From a gamma proteobacterium symbiont of Stewartia floridana (GTDB lineage: Bacteria; Pseudomonadota; Gammaproteobacteria; Chromatiales; Chromatiaceae): a stretch of 64,000 nt of DNA. The notes under the pieces were generated by a model. That model was not told where the DNA came from. It did no database searches and saw only the letters and a program-made list of their open reading frames with translations. The stretch is taken from contig NAUB01000018.1 of the NCBI GenBank assembly GCA_003676145.1, positions 62,001-126,000 on the forward strand. Direction: 5' to 3'. A program made the position numbers and the translations under genes. Shown piece by piece: positions 48,001-57,270 of this stretch (position 1 is its first letter; each line of letters starts with the position of its first letter).

Positions 48001-48242
48001 CCCCACTGCCATTCTATCCGGGAACCTCCTGGCAGTTTGTCGAGCGCTATCTGCAGGGGGATCCGGAAAAGGCGCAAAAGGAGGCAGAGAGAAAGTGGTT
48101 CGGCAGCAGCCACCACAGTGGTGATGTGAGCAAGCCCTACAATCAACTGCTCTATCAGGGGCATGCCCTCAATCAGCAGGCTTTCGCCGAGACCAGCCTG
48201 ACACTGCTGCAACCTCTGATGCAGCATCTGGAGTGGCACTGA
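45072..48242 (+). CDS. recC: Exodeoxyribonuclease V subunit gamma (RecC)
   Basis: RecC subunit of the RecBCD helicase-nuclease, which splits the DNA strands and recognises Chi. The 1056 residues (E. coli 1122) show the N-terminal IVVQHPGMGRWLSQRIA and ANLQFPLPATFLWQLFE and the middle ICALAPMRSLPFRVICLLGM and DNMPMPASVAVEELRD, all family signatures. Like other RecC proteins it has a dead helicase and nuclease fold, so no Walker A is seen. Its stop overlaps the start of recB (TGATG). Confidence 0.95.
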   Translation: MLRLYQSNQLEILARQLAEVLATPALSPLQSEQIVVQHPGMGRWLSQRIASQLGISANLQFPLPATFLWQLFEQLLPDVPHQDSYQPKRLAWRIHQLLASQSGQPEYAAISSYLSDGGDLRRFQLAQQLARLFDQYLLYRPDWIHAWQAGESAVSGDHWQADLWRKLVAQESRHWVHFQQQLFQTIDTAKPLKASNPRVCIFGVPSLSPGYLEIIRYLANWIDVHLFLLNPCQAHWAEIVTPEEQARLSLAASAEDLYLDLGHPLLATMGRQGRDFFAAINEMDPGSEEAFAQQPDDNLLLQLQNQILNLEPPEGGVEADDSIRFQLCHSPMREAEVLYDQLLAALDELPGLRPDEILVMTTDIERYAPLLEAVFAAPGERPKIPYRISDHSIQRSNPLADGLMSLLSLPGSRYGVTELLALLEQPAIRARFGLDEAGLEKVIQWLDQASIRWGRDGANKVDFGLPEEDRNTWRAGLRQLMLGYALADHGESLWRGVYPLDAVEGSETRWLGGLLAFTEAVFELDQVLAESMTPQQWQKRLTNTIERFFAVESRSEQDLIGVRSCIEQLVEETGEAGDRVMLSLALLRHRLGELFEQPMERGFLGGGVNICALAPMRSLPFRVICLLGMNDGQFPRQPQELGFDLMRREFRNGDRSRRVDDRYLFLETLLSARQRLIISYCGQSQRDNMPMPASVAVEELRDCLRQMVGEAGLARMTHRHPLQPFSPDYFRSETGLFSYSKEMREAAMTVGRGRAIDLPLVDQPLASGESQAVIELDQLIQFFENPQRHFSRLRLGINLEAADQLPEVRERFAYDRFEQSDLEHQIVDLLLQEHPPEQLFELFDGRGLLPHGQAGGLAFEAMLERAQSMTSRIAASQGERLEAPLVVEIPFEQNRLSGYLRTVNRSGLLAYNTAGLYPYHLVKAWIRHLVLNHLRPQGVTLETRLLEADREGRFTPVEQPEAHLRNLMQAYQTGMQTPLPFYPGTSWQFVERYLQGDPEKAQKEAERKWFGSSHHSGDVSKPYNQLLYQGHALNQQAFAETSLTLLQPLMQHLEWH

Positions 48243-51200
48243 TGGCAGCGGATTCAGGCATGAAGATCGAGCGCTTCTCGCTGCAGGGGATCAATCTGGT
48301 CGAGGCCAGTGCGGGTACCGGCAAGACCCACACCCTCTCCAGTCTCTATCTGAGGCTGCTGCTGGAGCAGGGGTTGATGCCCCGGTCGATCCTGGTGATG
48401 ACCTACACCAAGGCGGCCACCGCTGAGCTGAAAACCCGCATACGTCAGCGGATTGTCGAAGCCAGGCAGTGGTTTCAAGGGAGCGATACCCCAGACCTGC
48501 TGTTACAGGCGATCGATCAGAAAGTGGCGGACAGATCCCTGGCGATCCGTCAGCTCGATCTGGCTCTGGCCAGTTTCGATCGGGCTGCGATCTTCACCAT
48601 CCATGGCTTCTGCCAGCGGGTGCTGACCGAATTTGCCTTCGAAAGCGGACAGTCCTTCACCACGGCACTGGTCCCCGATCAGGCGGAACGGCTGCAGCAG
48701 ATCGCGGATGATTTCTGGCGACTCGAGATGTCCAGGCTGCCGAAGCAGTTCTTCAGCGCCCTGCAGGAGTGGATTGCCACGCCCGATCAACTGCTCGCAA
48801 GACTCAAGCCGGCGCTTGGAAAACCCTATCTGCGGGTGAGTGGTGCGGCATGGCCTGACAATCTGGCGAGTCTGGAACAGCAGGCCCAACAGGCGTTGCA
48901 GCAGCTACGCGCCTGCTGGTCTGCGGAACGGGAGCAGGTAAAGAAACTGCTGAGCGACAAACAGGTGCTGAAAGGCTATCAAGCCAACTGGCTGGCGAGC
49001 TGGTTTGAAAAGATGGATCTGTGGCTCAACGACAATCTCTATGAGGCCCCATTCGACAAGGTGATCCGTTTTACCCCGGAGGTGATCGCTGAGGCGGTGA
49101 AAAAGGGTAAAACAGCGCCGGAAAATCCGTTTTTCAATGCCCTGGCGGACTATCTGCCTATCTCCGAGCAGTCTGTGGCCGCTTTCCATCAGGCCAAGGT
49201 GGCTTGGCAGGCCCGTCTATACGACTATCTGCAACAGGAGCTGCCCCGTCGTCAGATGGAGGCGGGGGAGTGGTCCTATGACGATCTGCTGCTGCAGCTC
49301 CATCAGGCGCTGCAAGCGGATCGATCCGGGCAGCTTTGCGGACTGCTGCGCAGCCGCTATCGGGTCGCTCTGGTGGATGAGTTTCAGGACACCGATCCGA
49401 TTCAGTATGAGATCCTGCATCGGATCTACGCGGAATCGGAACAGCCACTGATCCTGGTCGGTGATCCGAAACAGGCGATCTACAGTTTTCGCGGCGCCGA
49501 TATCTACACCTATCTGCAAGCCAGGGATGGCGCCGGGGGGCGGCGCCATACCCTGGATACCAACTGGCGCTCCACGCCGGATATGGTGCAGGCGATCAAT
49601 CGTCTGTTCAGTTTTTCACCACGTCCCTTCTACGACCATCGAATCGGCTTCCAGCCCACCGACGCGGCTGAACGGGCCCGGGATCAGCTCACCGAACAGG
49701 GCCAGCCCGGTGCGGCGCTGCAGATCTGGCGTTTGCCGGCCGAGGAGGGGATGTCGGTTGAGACACTGCGTCATTCGGTAGCGGAAACCACCGCGGCGGA
49801 GATCGCCAGTCTGCTGTCGGCGGATGATTCGAGACAGCTCAGAATCGGTGCAAGGCGGCTGGTGGGCAGTGATATCGCCATCCTGGTGCGTACCCACACA
49901 CAGGCCAGCAGCCTGGCCATGGCGCTGGCCGCCAAGGGCATAGCCAGCGTACGCAGCAGTCAGCAGAGTGTCTATTGGAGCGCCGAGGCTGAGGCGCTGG
50001 AGCGGGTCTTGATCGGGCTGCTCGAGCCGCACCGGGAAGCGGTTCTACGAGCGGCGCTGGCGACCCCACTGTTTGGTTGGAGTGGGGCTGAGATCGATCG
50101 CCTGAATGAGGACGAACCCCTGCAGAGTCAGGTGACCCGCCAGTTCTTCGACCACCATCAGGTCTGGCGCAGCAGTGGCTTCATGGTCATGATCCGCGGG
50201 CTGATGACCGAGTTCAGCATGGAGAGCCGGATGCTCGAGTATCACGACGGGGAGCGTCGCCTGACCAATCTCTACCATCTGCTGGAGCTGCTGCAACAGC
50301 ATGAGAATAGCCAGCGCCCGGGTATGGAGGGGCTGCTGAAGTGGTTCTCTCAGCAGCGCCAGTCCAGCGCCCAGGATGAGGAGCGCCTGCTGCGTCTGGA
50401 GAGCGATGGGGATCTGGTGAAAATCGACACCCTGCACCACAGTAAAGGTCTGGAGTACGGCATCGTCTTCTGCCCCTACCTGTGGGATGAATCCGCGGAA
50501 AAACGCAGCGACTGGCCGTTTCTGTTTCACGATCCACTGGATAACGATGCAGCGGTGCTTGAACTGGGCTCAACGGCCATGGAGCAGAACCGGGTATACC
50601 GCCAGCAGGAGAACCTGGCGGAGAGCATCCGGCTGGCCTATGTGGCGCTGACCCGATCCCGTTACCGCTGTTATCTGCCCTGGGGGCTAACCAAACAGAA
50701 TCGTCATGGGGCGCTCTGCTGGCTGCTGCACAGTCGTGGCACTGCGCAGCCGCCACAGCAACTGAGCGATTGGCTGTCGACGGCCAAGGGGCTGCAGCCG
50801 AGCGATGATGAGGCCCAGCTGAGCGCTTTGGCGGCATCGGCAGGCGCGGCCATTTCTGTCTCGCCACTGCCCGAATTTGAGGTAGCGGGGCAGCTCTCCC
50901 TGGCACTACCCCCTGAACTCATCCCGGCCAGACGCTTCAGCAAAACCGTGCCGAAACATCAGCAGGTCGCCAGTTTCTCCTCCCTGATTGCCGGCTTGCC
51001 GGAGGATCTGCCGGATCATGATGGCATTGAGGCAAACGACAGCACTCCTGCCGAGTTCGATTCGCGGCTCGATGTGCATGGCTTCCCCAGAGGGGCTGGT
51101 CCCGGCAGTTGCCTGCATGCGATTCTGGAAAATCTCGATTTCCAGCAAAACGACCAGGCTGGGTTGCAGCAGCTGGTAGAGGAGAAGCTGTTGCTCTACG

Positions 51201-51805
51201 GAATCGATCTGCAGTGGCGTGAGGTGGTGGTGCAGTGGATGCAGGTTCTATTGACCACCCCGCTTAATGAAACGGGACTGCATCTGGGGCAGATACCAGC
51301 CAGCCAACGTCTCAACGAGATGGCGTTTCAGTTCCCGGTCAGCGCCTTCAACACCCGGCAGATAAGTCAGCTGGCGGAACGCACCCGCTTCAGCCATGCC
51401 CCGGGTCTGATTGCTGGCCTGGGAGGGTTGGGGCGCGACAGTGTGGATGGTTATCTGAAAGGCTACATCGACCTGGTTTTTGAATTTCAGGGGCAATACT
51501 TTCTTGCCGACTACAAATCGAACTGGCTCGGTATCGACTACCCGGCCTACCACCAACAGGCCCTGACCGAGGCCATGGCTTCGCACCACTATCCGTTGCA
51601 GTATGTGCTCTACACCCTGGCACTGCATCGCTATCTGCGGTTGCGAATCCCAGACTACGACTATGAGAAACAGTTCGGTGGCGTCTTCTATCTCTTCCTG
51701 CGGGGCATGCGCCCGCAAGGGGAGCCGGGGATGGGCATAGTGCAGGAGCGGCCACCGGTGGAATTCATCAACGCCATGGATGAGATGATCGGAGAGCCGC
51801 CATGA
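48242..51805 (+). CDS. recB: Exodeoxyribonuclease V subunit beta (RecB)
   Basis: 3'-5' helicase and the only nuclease of RecBCD, 1187 residues. Walker A SAGTGKT (23-29), UvrD-type motifs VDEFQDTDPIQYEIL and GDPKQAIYSFRGADIYTYL, then a C-terminal nuclease with the catalytic set D1077 (GYIDLVF), D1090 and K1092 (FLADYKSNW), offset by ten from the E. coli positions D1067, D1080 and K1082. The ATG at 48242 overlaps the recC stop; a GTG at 48233 is possible but less likely. recD starts at its stop codon (ATGA). Confidence 0.96.
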   Translation: MAADSGMKIERFSLQGINLVEASAGTGKTHTLSSLYLRLLLEQGLMPRSILVMTYTKAATAELKTRIRQRIVEARQWFQGSDTPDLLLQAIDQKVADRSLAIRQLDLALASFDRAAIFTIHGFCQRVLTEFAFESGQSFTTALVPDQAERLQQIADDFWRLEMSRLPKQFFSALQEWIATPDQLLARLKPALGKPYLRVSGAAWPDNLASLEQQAQQALQQLRACWSAEREQVKKLLSDKQVLKGYQANWLASWFEKMDLWLNDNLYEAPFDKVIRFTPEVIAEAVKKGKTAPENPFFNALADYLPISEQSVAAFHQAKVAWQARLYDYLQQELPRRQMEAGEWSYDDLLLQLHQALQADRSGQLCGLLRSRYRVALVDEFQDTDPIQYEILHRIYAESEQPLILVGDPKQAIYSFRGADIYTYLQARDGAGGRRHTLDTNWRSTPDMVQAINRLFSFSPRPFYDHRIGFQPTDAAERARDQLTEQGQPGAALQIWRLPAEEGMSVETLRHSVAETTAAEIASLLSADDSRQLRIGARRLVGSDIAILVRTHTQASSLAMALAAKGIASVRSSQQSVYWSAEAEALERVLIGLLEPHREAVLRAALATPLFGWSGAEIDRLNEDEPLQSQVTRQFFDHHQVWRSSGFMVMIRGLMTEFSMESRMLEYHDGERRLTNLYHLLELLQQHENSQRPGMEGLLKWFSQQRQSSAQDEERLLRLESDGDLVKIDTLHHSKGLEYGIVFCPYLWDESAEKRSDWPFLFHDPLDNDAAVLELGSTAMEQNRVYRQQENLAESIRLAYVALTRSRYRCYLPWGLTKQNRHGALCWLLHSRGTAQPPQQLSDWLSTAKGLQPSDDEAQLSALAASAGAAISVSPLPEFEVAGQLSLALPPELIPARRFSKTVPKHQQVASFSSLIAGLPEDLPDHDGIEANDSTPAEFDSRLDVHGFPRGAGPGSCLHAILENLDFQQNDQAGLQQLVEEKLLLYGIDLQWREVVVQWMQVLLTTPLNETGLHLGQIPASQRLNEMAFQFPVSAFNTRQISQLAERTRFSHAPGLIAGLGGLGRDSVDGYLKGYIDLVFEFQGQYFLADYKSNWLGIDYPAYHQQALTEAMASHHYPLQYVLYTLALHRYLRLRIPDYDYEKQFGGVFYLFLRGMRPQGEPGMGIVQERPPVEFINAMDEMIGEPP

Positions 51806-53664
51806 GTGTCCGATCCGAGCATCAACCATTCGATCAGAGCGCGGCCCTGCTGAAACAGCTGCGTGACAACAGTCTGCTGGCGGATCTGGACATCCATATG
51901 GCGATGTTCCTGCTGCAGCAGGCAGATCAACCATCGCTGCCACTGGCACTGGCCATTGCCCTGACCTGTCGGGCAACCGATGAGGGGCATGTCTGCCTCG
52001 ATTTGAGTCAACAGGCGGAGCGGGCACTGCTGCCCGGAATCGACCCGAAAGTCACAACCCTGCCGCTCGATGAGTGGCGCAAGCTGTTGCTCGACAGTGG
52101 TGTGGTTGGTAGCCCGGGCAGTCGGCAGCCACTGGTGCTGGATGACCAGGAGAGACTCTATCTGCATCGATACTGGGACTATGAGCAGCGCCTGGCAAGT
52201 GCACTTCTGCAACGGGCAGATGCCGATGAGGCGATGCCGGATAAGGCGCAATTGAGCGCAGGCCTGAAGCAACTGTTTCAGCCGGCAGAAGAGCTTGAGA
52301 CCGATTGGCAGCAGGTTGCGGCAGCCAATGCCCTGTTGTCGAATCTGACGGTGATCTCCGGCGGTCCGGGGACTGGCAAAACCTCCACCGTGGTGCGCAT
52401 CCTGGCTTTGCTGCGGCAACAGCCAGAAGGCGCTGCGCTGCGCATCGGCCTGGCTGCGCCAACCGGTATGGCGGCGGCCCGGCTGCAGCAATCGATCCGG
52501 GACGCCAAGCTGCGACTGCCCCTCTCAGCGGAAGCGTTGGAGGGGATTCCCGAACAGGCCTCCACACTGCATCGGCTGCTCGGTGTCACGACTCAGGGTA
52601 CCGGTTTCCGGCACCATGGGGAGAATCCACTGCTATTGGATGTGCTGATCCTGGATGAGGCCTCGATGGTGGATGTGGCGCTGATGGCCAAACTGCTGGA
52701 TGCACTGCCCAGTCAGGCCAAACTGATCCTGTTGGGGGATCGGGATCAGCTCGCCTCGGTGGAGGCGGGTGCGGTACTGGGGGATATCTGTGCCGGTTGC
52801 GAAGGGCCCAGTGCGGAATCGGCTGCTACCTTGTCGCATATCACCGGTCAGCCAATTGAGCCGATGCCCCGCGCTGACAATCCCCTGCAGGATCGGGTGG
52901 TGCTGCTACGCCACAGTTACCGGTTCAGCGCCGACAGCCCGATCGGTCGTCTGGCGACAGCAATCAATCGGTCGGAGGCTGACCAGGCGATCCAGCTGAT
53001 TCAGCAGGGCACCCCAGAGAACGAGTTGACCTGGCTGAACGATGAGACCGAGACCGTTGCACTCGGTGCGGCCCATTTTGCTCAACTCGGCCGGGCGATT
53101 GAGCGGGGTGATTCTGTCGAGGCGCTGTTCGAACATCTGCATGCCTTTCGCATCCTGGCCGCACTGCGGGAAGGATCTGCGGGTGTCGTGCAGCTCAACC
53201 AGGGCATCACCAGCCGACTCAGAGAGCAGGGGGCCATTCCCCAGCAGGCAGCCTGGTATGTGGGGCGGCCGGTGATGTTGACCCGCAACGACTATCAACT
53301 CAATCTCTACAACGGAGAGAGCGGGATCGTATTGCCCCATCCGGACGGCTCCGGCGAGCTGTCGGTCGCCTTCAATGGAGCCGATGGCGGGATTCGCTGG
53401 GTCTCACCATCCCGCTTGCCCTATTGCGAAACCGTCTATGCACTGACGGTGCACAAGAGTCAGGGGTCGGAATTTCAGCGGGTGTTGTTTCATCTGCCGA
53501 AGCAGGACTCGCCGGTGCTCTGTCGTGAGCTGGTCTACACCGCCGTCACCCGGGCAAAGCAGCAGTTCAGTCTGGTTGGCCCGGAAGCGGTTTTCAGAAC
53601 CGCCTTACTCAGAGGCATGCAGCGCCAGAGCGGCCTCAGCGACCGCCTCAAACAAATCTCCTAG
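51802..53664 (+). CDS. recD: Exodeoxyribonuclease V subunit alpha (RecD)
   Basis: 5'-3' helicase subunit of RecBCD, 620 residues (E. coli 608). It has an N-terminal domain that contacts RecC (about 1-120), Walker A GGPGTGKT (187-194), LILDEASMVDVALMAKLLDAL (motif II), GDRDQLASVEAGAVLGD, and the C-terminal TVHKSQGSEFQRVLFHLP and LVYTAVTRAK motifs. Translation is coupled to recB. The compact recC-recB-recD order lacks the ptrA gene that separates recC from recB in E. coli. Confidence 0.96.
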   Translation: MSVRSEHQPFDQSAALLKQLRDNSLLADLDIHMAMFLLQQADQPSLPLALAIALTCRATDEGHVCLDLSQQAERALLPGIDPKVTTLPLDEWRKLLLDSGVVGSPGSRQPLVLDDQERLYLHRYWDYEQRLASALLQRADADEAMPDKAQLSAGLKQLFQPAEELETDWQQVAAANALLSNLTVISGGPGTGKTSTVVRILALLRQQPEGAALRIGLAAPTGMAAARLQQSIRDAKLRLPLSAEALEGIPEQASTLHRLLGVTTQGTGFRHHGENPLLLDVLILDEASMVDVALMAKLLDALPSQAKLILLGDRDQLASVEAGAVLGDICAGCEGPSAESAATLSHITGQPIEPMPRADNPLQDRVVLLRHSYRFSADSPIGRLATAINRSEADQAIQLIQQGTPENELTWLNDETETVALGAAHFAQLGRAIERGDSVEALFEHLHAFRILAALREGSAGVVQLNQGITSRLREQGAIPQQAAWYVGRPVMLTRNDYQLNLYNGESGIVLPHPDGSGELSVAFNGADGGIRWVSPSRLPYCETVYALTVHKSQGSEFQRVLFHLPKQDSPVLCRELVYTAVTRAKQQFSLVGPEAVFRTALLRGMQRQSGLSDRLKQIS

Positions 53665-54026
53665 CGACGGTTTGCAGCCGCAGAGTGCCGGGTTTACGGG
53701 ATCTGCCAAAACACCACAGCTGGAAACGACCCGTAGAAGACGGGGAGAGCAGATATTTTGCTGAGCACATAAAAAATAACTTGGGTTGGATAACTCCTGG
53801 TTGTGGTAGGGTATGGGCTGTTTGAATACTGGTGTGAGTGTACAAGCTCATACAATTAAATAAAAAACAGTGGGTTACGGCTCTTTTCAAGAATTTGAAA
53901 CAGATCAATCCAGGGGCCAATCGATCGAATCCACTGACTACAAAATCGGCAGAACCGAACTGCCTTCGGTGACGAGGCAAATCGGCCATAAGAATTTAGT
54001 GATCTAAGCGAAGGAGAAGAAACGTC
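53665..54026. other. Intergenic region between recD and sat
   Basis: About 360 bp with no convincing gene; the minus-strand frame at 53648-53989 lacks coding character. It presumably contains the sat promoter, but no well-spaced -35/-10 pair was found. A strong AAGGAG ribosome site at about 54010 precedes sat. Confidence 0.4.
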
Positions 54027-55214
54027 ATGATCAACCCCGTTGGTTCAACAGAATTACAACCTTTGTTTGTCTATGACCCTGATACTCACCACAGTCTCTC
54101 CCATGAGGCGGAATCACTGCCCTCCGTAGTGATCAGCTCCCAGGCCGCCGGTAACGCGGTGATGATGGGCGCAGGCTACTTCAACCCGCTGAAAGGCTAC
54201 ATGTCAGTCGCGGACGGCATGGGTGCAGCTGAGAAGATGACCCTCACCGACGGCAGCTTCTTCCCGGTGCCTGTGCTCTGCCTGGTCGAGAGTACCGATG
54301 CAATCGGTGACGCCAAGCGCATTGCCCTCAGAGACCCCAACATGGAAGGCAACCCTGTGCTGGCCGTGATGGATATCGAAAACATCGAAACCGTCAGCGA
54401 TGAGCAGATGGCTGTGATGACCGACAAGGTCTACGGTACTTCCGATCCGGAGCATCCTGGCGTGGCAGCGTTCAACGGCCAGGGCCGCATTGCCCTGTCC
54501 GGTCCGATCCAGGTCCTGAACTTCTCCTACTTCCAGGCTGATTTCCCGGATACCTTCCGCACCGCGGTTGAGATCCGTAACGAGATCCAGGAGCGCGGTT
54601 GGAGCAAGATCGTTGCCTTCCAGACCCGTAACCCCATGCATCTGGCCCACGAAGAGCTGTGCCACATCGCCATGGATCGTCTCGGCTGCGACGGCCTGGT
54701 GATCCACATGCTGCTGGGTAAACTGAAGAAAGGTGATATCCCTGCACCGGTTCGTGATGCCGCCATCCGCAAGATGGTCGAACTCTACTTCCCGCCGAAC
54801 AGCGCAATGGTGACCGGTTACGGTTTCGATATGCTCTACGCTGGCCCAAGAGAGGCAGTACTTCACGCCTACTTCCGCCAGAACATGGGCGCCACCCACT
54901 TCATCATCGGGCGTGATCACGCCGGTGTGGGTGACTACTATGGCGCATTCGACGCACAGACCATCTTTGAGAATGAAGTGCCAGCCGGCGCCATGGAGAT
55001 CGAGATCTTCAAGGCCGACCACACTGCCTACTCGAAGAAACTCAATAAGGTTGTGATGATGTGCGAAGCACCGGATCACAGCAAAGAGGATTTCGTACTG
55101 CTGTCAGGCACCAAGGTGCGTGAGATGCTGGGACAGGGCATTGCGCCTCCCAAAGAGTTCTCCCGTCCTGAGGTGGCTCAGATCCTGATGGATTACTACC
55201 AGTCAATAAAATAA
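54027..55214 (+). CDS. sat: Sulfate adenylyltransferase (ATP sulfurylase)
   Basis: Catalyses ATP + sulfate to adenylyl sulfate + pyrophosphate; in sulfur oxidisers it runs in reverse after AprAB to yield ATP. The 395 residues match the oligomeric Sat/MET3-like family, not CysDN: QTRNPMHLAHEEL (ATP site), GRDHAGVGDYYGAFDAQTIF and LSGTKVREMLGQG. No APS kinase domain is fused. The strong ribosome site and strong terminator suggest high expression. aprAB, dsr and sox genes are not in the window, so the direction is inferred from lineage. It is monocistronic. Confidence 0.95.
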   Translation: MINPVGSTELQPLFVYDPDTHHSLSHEAESLPSVVISSQAAGNAVMMGAGYFNPLKGYMSVADGMGAAEKMTLTDGSFFPVPVLCLVESTDAIGDAKRIALRDPNMEGNPVLAVMDIENIETVSDEQMAVMTDKVYGTSDPEHPGVAAFNGQGRIALSGPIQVLNFSYFQADFPDTFRTAVEIRNEIQERGWSKIVAFQTRNPMHLAHEELCHIAMDRLGCDGLVIHMLLGKLKKGDIPAPVRDAAIRKMVELYFPPNSAMVTGYGFDMLYAGPREAVLHAYFRQNMGATHFIIGRDHAGVGDYYGAFDAQTIFENEVPAGAMEIEIFKADHTAYSKKLNKVVMMCEAPDHSKEDFVLLSGTKVREMLGQGIAPPKEFSRPEVAQILMDYYQSIK

Positions 55215-55238
55215 CAATTGACTCGATAAGAAAAAAAT

Positions 55239-55266
55239 TGCCCGCTTTATGCGGGCATTTTTTTTG
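55239..55266 (+). terminator. Rho-independent terminator of sat
   Basis: Perfect 7-bp stem TGCCCGC/GCGGGCA with a 5-nt loop, flanked by seven A before and eight T after, so it can act in both directions. Confidence 0.92.
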
Positions 55267-55305
55267 TTGCAAGCTTATTATGGAGACGCTTTAAAAATCT
55301 TCAGA

Positions 55306-55434
55306 TCAACTGTTCTCCCGACAGAGGTCGGCTTCCGCCTCGATCATCATCTCAACGATCACTTCAATCTCATCGGGATTGGTTTCCGCCAGTTCCCTCA
55401 GCTCGGCACAGCTGAACAACAACATATCATTCAT
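55306..55434 (-). CDS. Small protein (42 residues) of unknown function
   Basis: A short minus-strand frame, missed by usual length limits. It starts at an ATG (55434) with GGTGG 5 nt upstream and encodes an acidic, mostly helical peptide with the stretch FSCAELRELAETNPDEIEVI. That pattern recalls the N terminus of DUF3135-type short proteins, an uncertain similarity. It lies convergent to sat, sharing its bidirectional terminator. Confidence 0.5.
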   Translation of the reverse strand: MNDMLLFSCAELRELAETNPDEIEVIVEMMIEAEADLCRENS

Positions 55435-55624
55435 GACAACCACCAAATAGAATATTATTAATTACTAATATAGATTGAATCTCTCCTTAGGTCAAGTCCA
55501 TTGCTGGCTGGGGGGATGCGAATCACACGATAATTTGATGTGTTAATGACCTCAGTATCAGCCAGATTTAAGGTAAACTAGAGAGAGTTAAGGCACTGAC
55601 GCCCGGCGAATTCCAGCTCTGAAT

Positions 55625-57085
55625 ATGTCAAATCGCAAAATCACCTTCATCAACCCCCCTTATGACTCCATCGCCAAGGGGTATGAGTTCGTCAAGGAGA
55701 TCACCAACAACTCCCCGTCGTTGGGATTGATGTACCTGGCGGCCGAGGTGAGAGAACACGGCTATGAGCCGGAGATCATCGAAAGCAACATCATGAACCT
55801 CTCCATCGAGGGAGTGGTGGAGCGGGTGGTCGAGCGGGCGCCCGCCTATGTGGGCATCACCCTCTTCACGGTCGGTGTCTGGAATACCGCCACCATCGCC
55901 CAAGCGATCAAAGAGAAGCTGCCGGAGACGGTCATCATCATCGGTGGTCCCCACGTCTCCTCCATGGGGCGGGAGACCATGGAGCGTTTCAGCCAGTTCG
56001 ACTATGCGGTAACCGGTGAAGGGGAGAAGACCCTGATGGATCTGTTGCGGGCCATCGAAGGGGAGGGCAAGCTCACCGAAGTGCCCGAACTGATCTATCG
56101 GGATGGCCCGTTCATCAACCAGACCCAGGGCCGGGCGATCAACCGGGATCTGGACTACCTGCCAATGCCGGCCTGGGACCTGCTGCCCGATTTTCCCCAG
56201 GCCTATAAGCCGGCCATCTACGACTATCCCCGCGGTCCGGTGGCCACCATCGCCGCCTCCCGGGGCTGTCCTTTCCATTGCAAGTTCTGCGACACCTCCA
56301 CCTTCGGCGACCGGGTCCGTTACTACTCACCGGCCAAGGTGGTGGAGATGATGCGGCACCTGAAACAGACCTATGGTATCCGCCATGTGATGTTCGTCGA
56401 TGACCTGTTTCTGGCCAGCCGCAAGCGGGCCTCCGAGTTCTGCAAGATCCTCATCGAGGAGGGGCTCAACATGACCTGGTCCTGCACCTCCCGGGTCGAC
56501 ACGGTGCATGAGGATGTACTGGCACTGATGAAGAAGGCGGGCTGCTGGGAGATCAGCTTCGGTCTGGAGAGCGGTTCCCAGGAGATGCTGGAGAAGATGG
56601 TCAAGTCCGCCAAGGTGAAGGACTCGGAACGGGCGGTGAAGATGACCGCCGCCGCAGGCATCCGCACCAAGGGGCTGTTCATGCTCGGCTACCCCGGCGA
56701 GACGGTGGACTCCATCGAAGAGACCAAGCAGTTCGTACGCAACATCCCCATGACCATCATGAACCTGACCAAGTTCACCCCCTACCCAGGCTCACCCATC
56801 TACTACGACCTTTACGGTTCGAACATCCGGGACGACCACTGGGAGAAGATGAACGGCATGAACTTTCTCTGGTCCCCGGAAGGGATCAGTATCGATGAAC
56901 TGGACAAACACTATCGGCAGATGCTGGTCTCCTTCTACCGGCGACCCGCGATCAGCTGGCACTACACCTGGTTATCGTTGCTCTATCCGCAGCATATGAT
57001 CCGGTTGATTAAATTCGGCGCCCATTTTGCAAAATACAAAGTCACCAATCTGATTCGCAAACCGGCCCTTGAAAGCGAGAGCTGA
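55625..57085 (+). CDS. B12-binding domain radical SAM protein
   Basis: A 486-residue cytoplasmic radical SAM enzyme with an N-terminal cobalamin-binding-like domain (about 5-135: INPPYDS, SLGLMYLAAEVREHGYE, IIIGGPHVSS, VTGEGEKTL), the [4Fe-4S] motif C215-x3-C219-x2-C222 (RGCPFHCKFCD), and the SAM-contacting ISFGLESGS and KGLFMLGYPGET. The closest general group is the BchE/HpnJ-like class B methylases and cyclases. The substrate is not deducible and no pathway partner is adjacent. No clear ribosome site precedes the ATG. Confidence 0.85.
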   Translation: MSNRKITFINPPYDSIAKGYEFVKEITNNSPSLGLMYLAAEVREHGYEPEIIESNIMNLSIEGVVERVVERAPAYVGITLFTVGVWNTATIAQAIKEKLPETVIIIGGPHVSSMGRETMERFSQFDYAVTGEGEKTLMDLLRAIEGEGKLTEVPELIYRDGPFINQTQGRAINRDLDYLPMPAWDLLPDFPQAYKPAIYDYPRGPVATIAASRGCPFHCKFCDTSTFGDRVRYYSPAKVVEMMRHLKQTYGIRHVMFVDDLFLASRKRASEFCKILIEEGLNMTWSCTSRVDTVHEDVLALMKKAGCWEISFGLESGSQEMLEKMVKSAKVKDSERAVKMTAAAGIRTKGLFMLGYPGETVDSIEETKQFVRNIPMTIMNLTKFTPYPGSPIYYDLYGSNIRDDHWEKMNGMNFLWSPEGISIDELDKHYRQMLVSFYRRPAISWHYTWLSLLYPQHMIRLIKFGAHFAKYKVTNLIRKPALESES

Positions 57086-57153
57086 AGCTTCCTTTCGAAC
57101 ATCGACTCCTGATCAATACCCGAGTTATCGAAAAGGTCTTTTCTCAGTTTTTT

Positions 57154-57195
57154 TAGCCGCGAATGGACGCAAAGAACCGCGAAAGGCCGCCAATC
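57154..57195. repeat. Short degenerate tandem repeat (CCGCGAA-type units)
   Basis: Units of about 12-14 bp (GCCGCGAATGGACGC, ACCGCGAAAGG, CCGCCAATCAG) follow each other after a T-rich stretch. They match the units in the palindromic element at 39741-39911, so both belong to one dispersed repeat family. Confidence 0.5.
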
Positions 57196-57270
57196 AGTTG
57201 GGTGATTGATTCCATAATGCCTCGGTTGATTGTTGTCATACCGGTGCATACCTACTGCTGTTTGGGAAAT

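Noticed and set aside
45072-53664. recBCD as part of the defence island
   Set aside because: It is the ordinary housekeeping recC-recB-recD set, separated from the accessory end by sat, the radical SAM gene and the antiporter gene.
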